55,013 nt of DNA from Planctomycetota bacterium. GTDB lineage: Bacteria > Planctomycetota > Planctomycetia > Gemmatales > Gemmataceae. Under the pieces are notes generated by a model. It was given only the letters and a program-made list of their open reading frames with translations. It had not been told where the DNA came from and did not search any database. Each line of letters opens with the position of its first letter. The first letter of the stretch is position 1. The stretch covers positions 1-55,013 of the forward strand of contig JAJXWW010000126.1 of the NCBI GenBank assembly GCA_021781415.1. The letters run 5' to 3'. The position numbers and the translations under genes are program-made. Positions 40,892 through 49,128 of this stretch are shown piece by piece.

Positions 40892-42481
40892 CTATTCAGA
40901 AGCGAACAATTGATAATCGAGTTTGGGAAAAATTGCATCCATGGATTCGAGCGCTTGCAGGCTCGCGGCGTCGATTTCGCGTCGGTCGAGGCGCGTCAGC
41001 AGATCGTGGAAGCGATGGAGATGCTCGTGAAAGCGCCGTTTGGCGTATTGTTCGGTGGTGCCGTTCGTGATGATGAACGGCCAATCGGAGGCTTGGGCCA
41101 ACATCAATTCCCGTCCCGCCTGGCGCAGCGCGCGATCTTCGACACTTCCCAGCGAGACGAAAGTTCGTTCGCGCACCGTCTGCCGCATGCGCGCAGCCGC
41201 TTCGTGCAACGGTCGCCACATCCATTCGGTTTTCGGATTGACCCAATGTTCGCTGTAACCGTTGCGTCCCCAGCTGCTCGCCGACGGCACGGACTTTTGC
41301 TGCACCGGATAGGCGTTGAGGTAGGCGGCCGGCGTGGACATCTCCAGGTCGCCTCCAGACGCCAATTCGCGGAGGACGTGATAGATCCATTGCGGCCCTT
41401 CAAACCACCAATGACCGAATAACTCGGCATCGTAGGGCGAAACGATGACGGCGGGAAACGGCATGCCGCCACCGGCGCGGCGCGCTTGCTCGCGGCAGCG
41501 TTGGGCGAAATCGCGCGCGTGCCGCCGCGCCGTCTCCGCGCTCCAATCGGGATTATAGAGAGCTTTATGATCCGTTTTGCCCGTGATGCGATGGTACTTG
41601 ATGCCGGTGTTTTGGCGGATGCCCGGGGCGTATTGGTAGGGTGCGAGATATGCCGGATCGAGATCGAAGCCGATGTCGCGGTAGTATTCGCGATAATTGG
41701 GATCGGCTGGGTAGCCTACGCTGGTACTCCAGACAAGTTTGGAAGTCATGGCATGGCGGCCGAAGGCGGCGACGCCGGACGGACAATAGACCGGAGCGTG
41801 AACGCCGAACTGCGGCGCGGGTTCGGCGTGTTCGATGCCGTGCCCGTCCACCAGAAAGTAGCGTATGCCGGCTTGCGCCAACACCTCGTCCAGTCCGGGA
41901 TAATACGCGCATTCGGGAATCCACATGCCCTTGGGCTTGAGACCGAAGATGCGCGCGTGTTCGTCGACGGCGGTGAAGATCTGCGCCTTGACGGCGGCCG
42001 GCTCGGCGTTCAAAAGAGGCAAATAGCCGTGCGTGCCGGCGCAGGTAATCAACTCCAGATTGCCGGACTCGGCGTACTGCTGAAGTGCCGATACCAAGCG
42101 GGTGCCGCAGCGATCCACGAAGATCGACCGCGCCTCCTCGAACAAACGGCGATACATCTGAGCCAAGGCGTGAACGTCCGGCCAATCCTTCGTCCGCTCG
42201 CATTCGTTCTCGGCCAATTGCAACGACAGATCGAGATGGCGGAGACAGCGCTGCCGCAGCAGCGCGTCTTCCATCATGTTCGCCAAGGTCGGCGACACGG
42301 ACAGCGTCAATTGGAAGGGGACGTTCTCCGCTTTCAGCCGGTCGAAGAACTTGATGAGAGGAATGTACGTCTCGGTAACGGCTTCGAAGAACCAGCGCTC
42401 CTCGAGAAACCGTTCGTGTTCTGGATGGCGGACGTAGGGCAGGTGGGCGTGCAACACCAACAACAGGCAACCGTTCGGCAT
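40892..42481 (-). CDS. GH57 1,4-alpha-glucan branching enzyme
   Basis: This 529-residue protein is a GH57 amylopullulanase/branching-enzyme type with a DUF1957 C-terminal region. The N-terminus 'LLLVLHAHLPYVRHPEHERF' contains the conserved 'HAHLPY'. E190 in 'KGMWIPECAYYPG' is the nucleophile position and D351 in 'VSPYDAELFGHWWFEGP' the acid/base, with the spacing found in characterised GH57 branching enzymes. It forms alpha-1,6 branches in alpha-glucan. 'GAGGAG' lies just upstream of ATG 42481, so a TTG start 12 bases earlier was rejected. It neighbours the debranching enzyme and three GT4 enzymes, consistent with glycogen metabolism. Confidence 0.9.
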   Translation of the reverse strand: MPNGCLLLVLHAHLPYVRHPEHERFLEERWFFEAVTETYIPLIKFFDRLKAENVPFQLTLSVSPTLANMMEDALLRQRCLRHLDLSLQLAENECERTKDWPDVHALAQMYRRLFEEARSIFVDRCGTRLVSALQQYAESGNLELITCAGTHGYLPLLNAEPAAVKAQIFTAVDEHARIFGLKPKGMWIPECAYYPGLDEVLAQAGIRYFLVDGHGIEHAEPAPQFGVHAPVYCPSGVAAFGRHAMTSKLVWSTSVGYPADPNYREYYRDIGFDLDPAYLAPYQYAPGIRQNTGIKYHRITGKTDHKALYNPDWSAETARRHARDFAQRCREQARRAGGGMPFPAVIVSPYDAELFGHWWFEGPQWIYHVLRELASGGDLEMSTPAAYLNAYPVQQKSVPSASSWGRNGYSEHWVNPKTEWMWRPLHEAAARMRQTVRERTFVSLGSVEDRALRQAGRELMLAQASDWPFIITNGTTEQYAKRRFHEHLHRFHDLLTRLDRREIDAASLQALESMDAIFPKLDYQLFASE

Positions 42482-42579
42482 GATACTCCTCAAAGTTGTT
42501 CGGAATCGGTATCGGGCAAACGGAAAAGGATCGCAGTTGACGCTCGCCTACCGTTTTCGATACCCGATCCCGAACTCGG

Positions 42580-44022
42580 TCATTTACGAGCGGGTACGCC
42601 CATCAGTTGTTCGATTTGCTCGGCGACATTGTTCCACCCGAAGCGTTGTTCGAGTTTTTCGTGGCCCTTTCGGCCGAGGGAGACGCGGAGGTCGGCGTCG
42701 TACAGCAGCCGTTCGATGCCCCATACGAGGCTTTGCTCGACGGAATACACGAGCAGGCTGTCCTTTTCGTGTTCGAGCAGTCCCGGCGCGGCATGGTGGG
42801 TGGCAACGATGGGACGTTGGGCGGCCCAAGCGGCTTGGATGGGCCACCACGGCGTCGCTTCGCGGCTTGGCACGGCCACGATGTCGGCGGCTTCGATAAG
42901 TTCGTGCAACGCTTGGCCGACGACACTGCCGGGGAAACGAATGGCGTGATCGAGCAAGAGATAGCGCGAGTAGACGCGCAGCGTCCAATAGGTCGCCCCG
43001 TCGCCGACGAGGATTAGCCGCGCCTGCGGATGATTGCGCAGGACGACCGGCATCGCCTTGACCAGAAGATCCGGACCATAACGCTCGCTAAAGTCGCCAA
43101 CGAAGAGAATCGTCGGATCGATGGGGCCTACTTGATAGCGGGCCTTGATTTGTCCGGCGTCGATTGCGGCGGTGAACTGTTCGACGGGGAACGGTTGGCG
43201 AGCGGCGGTGACTCGCGCGGCACACTCTGGAACCCAGAAACGCGCCACTTCGGCGGCGGACGGCTCCTGCGCCAGGATCACTTGCGCCTCGCGCAGCGCG
43301 TTCATCTCGATTTCGTTGATGCGCTTGCTGATGTCCGAACTCATATCGCTGCGCTGGCGCTCCAACGAGTGCAGCGCGAAAATCGTCCGGTTGTTTTTCA
43401 GTCCCCGCAGCAAGCTCAGCGCTCCCGCGCCGGACCACTCGTAGCCCATGAGGGTGACGTGCGGACTGCCGCCCGGAAACTGGTGCAAGAAGGCGTTGGC
43501 GGCTCGGCTGGTGTATTCTTGGACGCGGGTTGCCAGATCGTCGCCTTCTATTTCGCCCACCGGATGTTCGTGGAGATCGGGAATCGTCGAGCCGGAGGAA
43601 ATCGGTGCGAATAGGTGAACGGTGATCTGCCGGCGCGCCAAGGCAACGACGGTGTTGAGGACGGATTGGCCGATGGGAGTATCGGGATGTTCCCAACAGA
43701 AGACGGCGAGGACGGGACGCGCATCGTCGGGCGCGGGGGTGGCGGGAGTCTCGATCCGAGCCGGCGGAGAGAACCGCTTCATTCTTCGTTTATCTCGCTT
43801 CACTCGCGTTCCGTTGCGCGTAGTTTGGCCGTTTGGGACGGGGCCTCCGTTCTCCGTGCGACGGCCGATGTCACTCGAATGTCCATTATCCGCGATGACT
43901 CCATTATCGGTCGTGGAGTGGCGGTTGGCAAGCGCGCTGCTAATTTCTTCGGCAGCGAGGACGCTGGCGGAGCGGTCGGTAGGCAAAAGGGTTGGCTCGC
44001 CGTTAAGGTTTCTCGAAATCAT
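42580..44022 (-). CDS. GT4-type glycosyltransferase with altered catalytic site
   Basis: The 480-residue protein has a low-complexity, Asn/Thr/Asp-rich N-terminal 90 residues, then a GT-B core. The nucleotide-sugar domain reads 'PTILFVGDFSERYGPDLLVK' and 'PQARLILVGDGATYWTLRVY'. The EX7E position reads 'SREATPWWPIQAAWA', so the second, usually catalytic, glutamate is Gln. This could mean an inactive or strongly altered enzyme. GAGGAG lies directly before ATG 44022. The gene follows the DUF4912-GT4 gene after 39 bases and is followed by the branching-enzyme gene, so it is probably co-transcribed with them. Alpha-glucan or envelope-polysaccharide synthesis is the best guess from context. Confidence 0.75.
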   Translation of the reverse strand: MISRNLNGEPTLLPTDRSASVLAAEEISSALANRHSTTDNGVIADNGHSSDIGRRTENGGPVPNGQTTRNGTRVKRDKRRMKRFSPPARIETPATPAPDDARPVLAVFCWEHPDTPIGQSVLNTVVALARRQITVHLFAPISSGSTIPDLHEHPVGEIEGDDLATRVQEYTSRAANAFLHQFPGGSPHVTLMGYEWSGAGALSLLRGLKNNRTIFALHSLERQRSDMSSDISKRINEIEMNALREAQVILAQEPSAAEVARFWVPECAARVTAARQPFPVEQFTAAIDAGQIKARYQVGPIDPTILFVGDFSERYGPDLLVKAMPVVLRNHPQARLILVGDGATYWTLRVYSRYLLLDHAIRFPGSVVGQALHELIEAADIVAVPSREATPWWPIQAAWAAQRPIVATHHAAPGLLEHEKDSLLVYSVEQSLVWGIERLLYDADLRVSLGRKGHEKLEQRFGWNNVAEQIEQLMGVPARK

Positions 44023-44061
44023 GGGGGGTTCTCCTCTCGCCGGTCTGCCGGCATCCGCTCG

Positions 44062-45885
44062 TTAGAGCCTCGTCGTCGTCAAATCGGGAAATCGCTCGGC
44101 ACACAGTTCTAGGTACAGTCGGGCCACATCGCTCCAGTTCCGTATCGAACCTTCGTGCCGCTGGCCGTTGCGCCCCATCCGTTCGGTATGCGTCGCATCG
44201 CTGAGAAGGCGATCCAGCGCCCATACCATCGAACCGGGATTGTCGTAAGTAAGCAGACCGTTCTCTTCGTGGCGAATCAAATGCGCGGGTCCGCCGTGGG
44301 TGGTGACGACGGCGCGGCCGGCCTTGCGGGCCAAATCGACGACGGCGTCGTCGAAAGGGAGCCGGCAGCGGGACGGCAGGATGAGTGCCTCGGCGGCACG
44401 AACGAGGCGCGTCACCTGCGGGCCTTCGCGGTGTCCCAATAGACGCACGGCGAAGGCGACGCCAAGCTGGTGCGCGCGATGTTCGAGCGAACCGTGAAGA
44501 CTACCCGCCCCAATAAAGGCCAGGCGCAGATTGCCGTGCCGGCGCAGCGCCGCCGGCAACGCCTCCACCAACAGATCGACCCCGGCCGCATGTTCCAACG
44601 GGCCGACGTAGAGGATCAGGCGATCGAGGGGGCCTACGCCGATTTCCCCCTTGACGTGTCCGTAGTCGAGCGGGCAGTCCCATTCGTTGGCGAGGCGTCC
44701 CTCCATCGGAAACGGACAGACGCGCGCATCGTCCACCCCCAATTCGGCGACGATGCGTTGCCGCAACCAATCGGGCGTGAGAATGCAAGGCATCGGCCGG
44801 GCGGCGGCACGCTCGGCCTCTTCGACGGCGCGCGACTGCGGGGCGGGCGTCGTGCCGTTGCGCCGCGTCGATTCCAGGGAGGTCAGCGACAAGACCCGCG
44901 GCAAACGCGACCGCGAGCCGATCGACCCCGTCTGCCATTCGTGGTGGTGCAACAGATCGAACGGAGGCGCTTGGGCCAGCTGCACTTCGAGGCGGCGTGC
45001 AAAAGCCTGCGCCGCCGCGATCGGCGAACCGTTGGCGCGCAGCGGCACCGAATGGTAGCGAACGCCTTCCTCGATCCGAACGGGCCGAGCCGTATCGGCG
45101 GCGGTGAAGATATGGATTTCGTGTCCCAGCGCCCGTTGGCATCGGCTCAGTTCACGGACGAACGCGGGCGTCTGTCCGTCTTCGCCGTTGAAGGTAAAAT
45201 AGGCGATGCGCAGGCCTTGCCGCAGCTTCGGCCGGCGCATTTCGCGCAGGAAACGCTCTTGCTCCCAGACGTTGCCCGCCGGCTCGATCCGTCCGCGCTC
45301 GTCCACATACAGGGCATCGTGGGAGCGGTGGGACGACCAGCGATCTCTGCCGAACGACGCGCTTCCCGAGCGCGCGGCGGGTAAGAACTCGCCGCTGCGA
45401 AGGAGGAAGCCGACTTCGGCGATTTGCGTGGTGCCGGCGCGAGGCAGCTGAAAGAATCGCTGCCCGCACAGACTCGGAAGCGTCTCGTCTTGAAGGCGAT
45501 GGGCGTTGAATCCCGTAAAGTGGATATAAGAGACATCGTAAAGGCGCACGATCAGCCGGCAGTTTTGCCAAGTCGCGCCGCGCCGTCGAGCAGTTTCGTC
45601 CACCCATTCTTGCCGGATGCGCCAGTGAACGAACCCCTGCGTCGGCGTGACGGCGGCAAGCCCAGCATGATTTTCTTTGGGGACGTAGGATTCCGCCGCG
45701 TTCCGCTCGCCGATTTCCCAGGCGAGGCGGCGCAGCGACTCGGGGTCGAGGGGAGACGTTGCCGCCGGCGGCGAGTCCCTCTCTACTTGCGGCGCGGCGC
45801 GTTCTTCGTCCCAGCAAAGGGTTCCGGGCGAGACGCATTCGATCGAACTTAGGCCGGGGTTATCCATGAGGTTTTGAGCATCCAT
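44062..45885 (-). CDS. DUF4912 domain fused to GT4-type glycosyltransferase-like domain
   Basis: The 607-residue protein starts with a DUF4912 module ('WQNCRLIVRLYDVSYIHFTG', 'GQRFFQLPRAGTTQIAEVGF', about residues 90-200), known from firmicutes and planctomycetes and possibly carbohydrate-binding. A GT-B glycosyltransferase-like region (about 225-600) follows with 'GQTPAFVRELSRCQRALGHE', 'RLILYVGPLEHAAGVDLLVE' and 'NLRLAFIGAGSLHGSLEHRA'. At the usual EX7E site the sequence is 'PSRCRLPFDDAVVDLARKAG', where both catalytic glutamates are replaced. The domain may therefore bind sugar nucleotides or partners without catalysis. ATG 45885 is chosen as the first start beyond the long hairpin at 45914-45964; ATG 45867 is possible. 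No strong Shine-Dalgarno sequence is seen. Confidence 0.7.
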   Translation of the reverse strand: MDAQNLMDNPGLSSIECVSPGTLCWDEERAAPQVERDSPPAATSPLDPESLRRLAWEIGERNAAESYVPKENHAGLAAVTPTQGFVHWRIRQEWVDETARRRGATWQNCRLIVRLYDVSYIHFTGFNAHRLQDETLPSLCGQRFFQLPRAGTTQIAEVGFLLRSGEFLPAARSGSASFGRDRWSSHRSHDALYVDERGRIEPAGNVWEQERFLREMRRPKLRQGLRIAYFTFNGEDGQTPAFVRELSRCQRALGHEIHIFTAADTARPVRIEEGVRYHSVPLRANGSPIAAAQAFARRLEVQLAQAPPFDLLHHHEWQTGSIGSRSRLPRVLSLTSLESTRRNGTTPAPQSRAVEEAERAAARPMPCILTPDWLRQRIVAELGVDDARVCPFPMEGRLANEWDCPLDYGHVKGEIGVGPLDRLILYVGPLEHAAGVDLLVEALPAALRRHGNLRLAFIGAGSLHGSLEHRAHQLGVAFAVRLLGHREGPQVTRLVRAAEALILPSRCRLPFDDAVVDLARKAGRAVVTTHGGPAHLIRHEENGLLTYDNPGSMVWALDRLLSDATHTERMGRNGQRHEGSIRNWSDVARLYLELCAERFPDLTTTRL

Positions 45886-45913
45886 TCTAAGAGGATGAAA
45901 AGCGGGCTTATCG

Positions 45914-45964
45914 GTCGGCGTGCCGCGCCGGCAAGGGACTCCTTGCCCGGCGCGGCACGCCGAC
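45914..45964. repeat. Very long GC-rich hairpin between two glycosyltransferase genes
   Basis: GTCGGCGTGCCGCGCCGG (45914-45931) pairs perfectly with CCGGCGCGGCACGCCGAC (45947-45964). An inner CAAGG/CCTTG extends it around a GACT loop with one bulged base. The 23-bp stem lies in the 103-base gap between two minus-strand genes. It can act as a terminator, attenuator or mRNA-stability element, or be a REP/MITE-like insertion. Confidence 0.7.
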
Positions 45965-45988
45965 ACGTTCAACATTGAGTAGCGCCGT

Positions 45989-47152
45989 TTAGGCGACGCT
46001 GGCATAGACGGCTTCGGTCTGTCCGGCGATGCGATCCCAACTGAAGGCCGCCTCGACGGCGGCGCGGCCGTTGTGCCCCATCCAGTTGCAGCGGCCGTGA
46101 TCGGCCAGCATCGTGCCCAAACCCCAGGCTACCGAATCCGGCGTATCGTCCACTTGCAAGCCGTTGACGCCGTGCCAGACGAACTCGGCGGGACCGCCGC
46201 GCTTGGTACTCACGACCGGCTTGCACGCCGACCAGCCTTCGAGGATGACGATGCCGAACGGTTCGTTGCGGCTCGGCACCGCCACCACGTCGCAAGCCTT
46301 GAACAGATCGTGCAGCTCTCGACCCCGGCGGTCGCCGAGGATGCGCAACGCACCGGCCACGCCCAGGTTATGGGCCAATCCGCACACCTCGTTGCGCATG
46401 TGGCCATCCCCGGCAAAGACAAACTTGACGTTGGGATAGAAGCGGAGGATGTGCGGCATCGCGCGAACGAGAATGTCCGGTCCTTTCTGCACCACCATGC
46501 GGCCGACGAAGAGAACGGTGGGATCGAGCGGCCCGATGGCATAGCGGCGTTTGACATCGCCGGCGTCAATCGAGTAATCGAACGTGCGAGCATTGACGCC
46601 ATTGTAAACGACGGCGGTCTTGTGATCGGGACATTGATAGAGCCAACGAATTTCATCGCGGAGTTGATTGGACACGGTGATGACGCGATCGGCGCAGTAG
46701 GTTCCGTGGCGTTCGTGGTCTTGAATGCGCGGCGATTGCCCGCCGAAGAATTGGTTGCCGTTGCGACCGTACTCCGTCGAGTGCATGGTCAGCACGGCCT
46801 TGCGACCTCGGCCATCCTTTATCCACACGAGCGCGTTGGAGGCCAGCCAATCGTGCGCGTGAACGATGTCGAACCGGCCGATGTGATCTTCCACGGCGTT
46901 AAACTCGTGGACGAAAGCCCGACACATATTGTTAATTTCATCGACAAAGTTGGGATTGAGCGGAAAGCTACAACGATGGTAGTGAACGCCGTCGATACGG
47001 TCGTAGGGAGGCTGTTGCTGTCCCCGGCGGGTGAAAATGTGGACCTCATGACCGCGACGATCGAGGGCCGCCGCCAACTCCGTCACATGGACTCCCACTC
47101 CACCGACGGCGATGCCGTGCAGCGCCTCCCACGAAAACAAAGCAATCTTCAC
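45989..47152 (-). CDS. GT4 glycosyltransferase (glycogen-synthase-like)
   Basis: This 387-residue GT-B enzyme has an intact GT4 catalytic core. The N-terminus 'MKIALFSWEALHGIAVGGVG' with the GGVG donor-loop resembles the KTGGL segment of glycogen/starch synthases. 'RFDIVHAHDWLASNALVWIK' and 'NEPFGIVILEGW' (EX7E intact) complete the signature. It likely elongates an alpha-glucan or related polymer from ADP- or UDP-glucose. The start codon is GTG at 47150-47152 with GGAGATGAGAA upstream; a preceding leader holds nested hairpins at 47221-47263. It is the promoter-proximal gene of the minus-strand polysaccharide cluster and the only one of the three GTs with normal catalytic residues. Confidence 0.87.
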   Translation of the reverse strand: MKIALFSWEALHGIAVGGVGVHVTELAAALDRRGHEVHIFTRRGQQQPPYDRIDGVHYHRCSFPLNPNFVDEINNMCRAFVHEFNAVEDHIGRFDIVHAHDWLASNALVWIKDGRGRKAVLTMHSTEYGRNGNQFFGGQSPRIQDHERHGTYCADRVITVSNQLRDEIRWLYQCPDHKTAVVYNGVNARTFDYSIDAGDVKRRYAIGPLDPTVLFVGRMVVQKGPDILVRAMPHILRFYPNVKFVFAGDGHMRNEVCGLAHNLGVAGALRILGDRRGRELHDLFKACDVVAVPSRNEPFGIVILEGWSACKPVVSTKRGGPAEFVWHGVNGLQVDDTPDSVAWGLGTMLADHGRCNWMGHNGRAAVEAAFSWDRIAGQTEAVYASVA

Positions 47153-47724
47153 TTCTCATCTCCAAGTTGCTCCGCATCCGTGCGTGATAGTGCTTCCTGG
47201 CCCGCTTAGGGTCGGCCCTATCGTGTGCTGGCCTTCCATCCGGCCAGGAGAGAGAACACACGACGGCCAAACGCTTCTACTCACTCCACGACGATTGCCA
47301 TTAGGGCCTTACTCTCGGATTCTCTCCTCCCCCTCGCACGAAGCGGAGTAGGGAGGTACAACCTACTTTTCTTCAAGCAACAAAGATGCCAAAAGTCGAT
47401 CTTTCGCGCAAGCTCGTCGTCTTTTGCAAACACCCATGCGATCGGCACGACCCGCCTTGCAAGGGAAGAAACAACCCCCTCGTTTCATCGCCTGATTCTT
47501 GGGCATGTTTGCTGGACTTCCGGGCAAAAGCGGCGCTTCGACAATAATGGACCGCCTCGCTCCGCATAAGACACGAGCGGAGGCCGCGAGACAAAGTGGT
47601 ACGATCGAATACCACGGTCAGTGACGGAAGATCGAACCGCGCCTTGCGGCGATCGCCGGCGTTCCGTAGCATGTGCGGGGTAGCGTGTCTCTATCTCCCT
47701 GGCAGCCGGTGAGCGAAATCCATC
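47153..47724. other. Long divergent intergenic region
   Basis: This 572-base gap separates the minus-strand glycosyltransferase cluster and the plus-strand NPCBM gene. It contains the nested hairpin at 47221-47263 close to the glycosyltransferase start. Several short open frames (the largest about 99 codons on the minus strand) show no recognisable similarity and lack ribosome binding sites, so I call no gene. No tRNA or rRNA was seen. Confidence 0.5.
47221..47263 (-). promoter_or_regulatory. Nested hairpin in the leader of the glycosyltransferase cluster
   Basis: An outer 7-bp stem TCGTGTG (47221-47227)/CACACGA (47257-47263) encloses an inner stem CTGGCC (47228-47233)/GGCCAG (47242-47247) with a 9-base asymmetric bulge. 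A smaller TAGGG/CCCTA hairpin lies just before it, at about 47206-47219. On the minus strand these structures fall 55-110 bases before the GTG start at 47152, a typical place for a leader control element. Confidence 0.35.
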
Positions 47725-49080
47725 ATGTCCAAGAAGCCTTTGACTCCCGCGATATTCCAGAAGGAGCGACGGAAATCGCGTCCGGGGAGAGAGCTTTCTC
47801 TCCCTTCAAACATTTTCCATCTAACAAACAATAGAGATTCTGGTCCGAGTGTCAAGGGGTCGAGGACAATTCGCGGATACGCTTTCTTCCTGGCCTTCGC
47901 CGCAGTGTCCGCGTCGATCGCTTCGCTTGAAGCCGAAGAGCCGGACACTTCGGTTTTCGTCGCCGCGAGGGCGAACGGTCTCGACGTGAAAGGAAGATGG
48001 CACGCCTTGCAGAACGATTGGTCGGCGCGCGTCGGCGACAACGAGGGAACGCGAATCGACGGCGCTCAGCTCGTCTCGCTGCGCCGGTTCCACCTGCCTC
48101 TACCGCCTCCGCCGTCGGAGGATCATTTTCTCTTGGCCAACGGCGACTGCATTCCGATTCAACAATTGCGACTCGCCGAGGAGAAGTTCTCCTTTCGTCA
48201 TCCCCGACTTGCCGGAGGCAAGGAGACTTCCCTGCCGCTGGCTGCCGTCGCCCTCCTGTGGCACGATGCGCCGGCCAAAACACGCGATGTCGAAAAGCTG
48301 TATCGTCGTCTCCGCACGGGCAAGAGGACGCGCGACGTAGTGTGTCTGCTCAACGGCGATACCGTGGCCGGAACCCTGATCGGGATGGACAAAGGGAACA
48401 TAGAAATCGAAGTGGAGAAGCGGCGCGTCGCGCTGAAGCGAACCCAATTGGCCTATCTCGCCTTCAACACCGAATTGACCGAGTCGCCACAACCCAAGGG
48501 CGTTTTCGCTCGCTTAACACTTACCGACGGCTCCCGCATGACGTTGACTTCCGCCACTTCCGATGCCGCAAAGCTGACGGCAACCACCGCGTTCGGCGCG
48601 CGCCTGAGCGCGCCCCTCACCGACACGGTGGCGCTCGATCTCTTCGGCGGCTGCTGTACCTATCTTTCCGATCTCAAAGAAGGCAAATACGAATTTCAGC
48701 CCTATCTCGATGCGGATTGGCCATACGCGGTCAATGGCAACGTCGCCGAGCATCCGCTGCGCCTGGGCGGCTCGACCTACGACAGAGGCGTCTCCATGCA
48801 CAGCCGCAGCCGACTGAGTTACGCGCTCAATGGGGCGTATCGCCACTTCGAGGCGCTGGTCGGATTGGACGAGATCGACGGACGCGACGGAAGCGTGCGC
48901 CTCCGCGTCTTGGCCGACGGCAAGCCGCTGATCGACCGCGCCTTGACAGGGCGCGACGGCGCGGTCCCCATTCGTTTGAGCGTAAAGGGCGCGCGCACGT
49001 TGACCTTGGAAGTCGATTTCGGCGAGAACGGCGACGTGTGCGACGTGGTGGATTGGTGCGACGCCCGGCTTATCAAGTAA
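47725..49080 (+). CDS. Exported NPCBM/NEW2-domain protein
   Basis: The 451-residue protein ends in an NPCBM carbohydrate-binding domain (about residues 310-451): 'VNGNVAEHPLRLGGSTYDRG', 'VSMHSRSRLSYALNGAYRHF' and 'ALVGLDEIDGRDGSVRLRVL' are characteristic. A hydrophobic export segment ('YAFFLAFAAVSASIASLEAE') lies at about residues 52-71, preceded by a long basic N-terminal stretch. The true start may therefore be later than ATG 47725, although no good in-frame alternative with a ribosome binding site was found. The region between signal and NPCBM resembles planctomycete proteins that read 'LLNGDTVAGTLIGMDKGNIE'. It probably binds polysaccharide at the cell surface. It is convergent with the dipeptidase gene. 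Confidence 0.75.
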   Translation: MSKKPLTPAIFQKERRKSRPGRELSLPSNIFHLTNNRDSGPSVKGSRTIRGYAFFLAFAAVSASIASLEAEEPDTSVFVAARANGLDVKGRWHALQNDWSARVGDNEGTRIDGAQLVSLRRFHLPLPPPPSEDHFLLANGDCIPIQQLRLAEEKFSFRHPRLAGGKETSLPLAAVALLWHDAPAKTRDVEKLYRRLRTGKRTRDVVCLLNGDTVAGTLIGMDKGNIEIEVEKRRVALKRTQLAYLAFNTELTESPQPKGVFARLTLTDGSRMTLTSATSDAAKLTATTAFGARLSAPLTDTVALDLFGGCCTYLSDLKEGKYEFQPYLDADWPYAVNGNVAEHPLRLGGSTYDRGVSMHSRSRLSYALNGAYRHFEALVGLDEIDGRDGSVRLRVLADGKPLIDRALTGRDGAVPIRLSVKGARTLTLEVDFGENGDVCDVVDWCDARLIK

Positions 49081-49128
49081 GGATTCCAACGAACGCGATG
49101 GCACGGGCCGAGTGAGGCAACCTTCGAG

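Noticed and set aside
41486..42949. Plus-strand open frame antisense to the GH57 branching enzyme and GT gene
   Set aside because: The opposite strand carries complete, catalytically coherent genes with ribosome binding sites; the antisense frame shows no family motif.
46073..47209. 378-codon plus-strand frame antisense to the GT4 gene
   Set aside because: The minus-strand gene has an intact GT4 signature and ribosome binding site; the plus-strand translation has no recognisable domain.
47373..47672. 99-codon minus-strand frame in the 572-base gap
   Set aside because: No ribosome binding site and no recognisable similarity; length is within chance expectation at this GC content.
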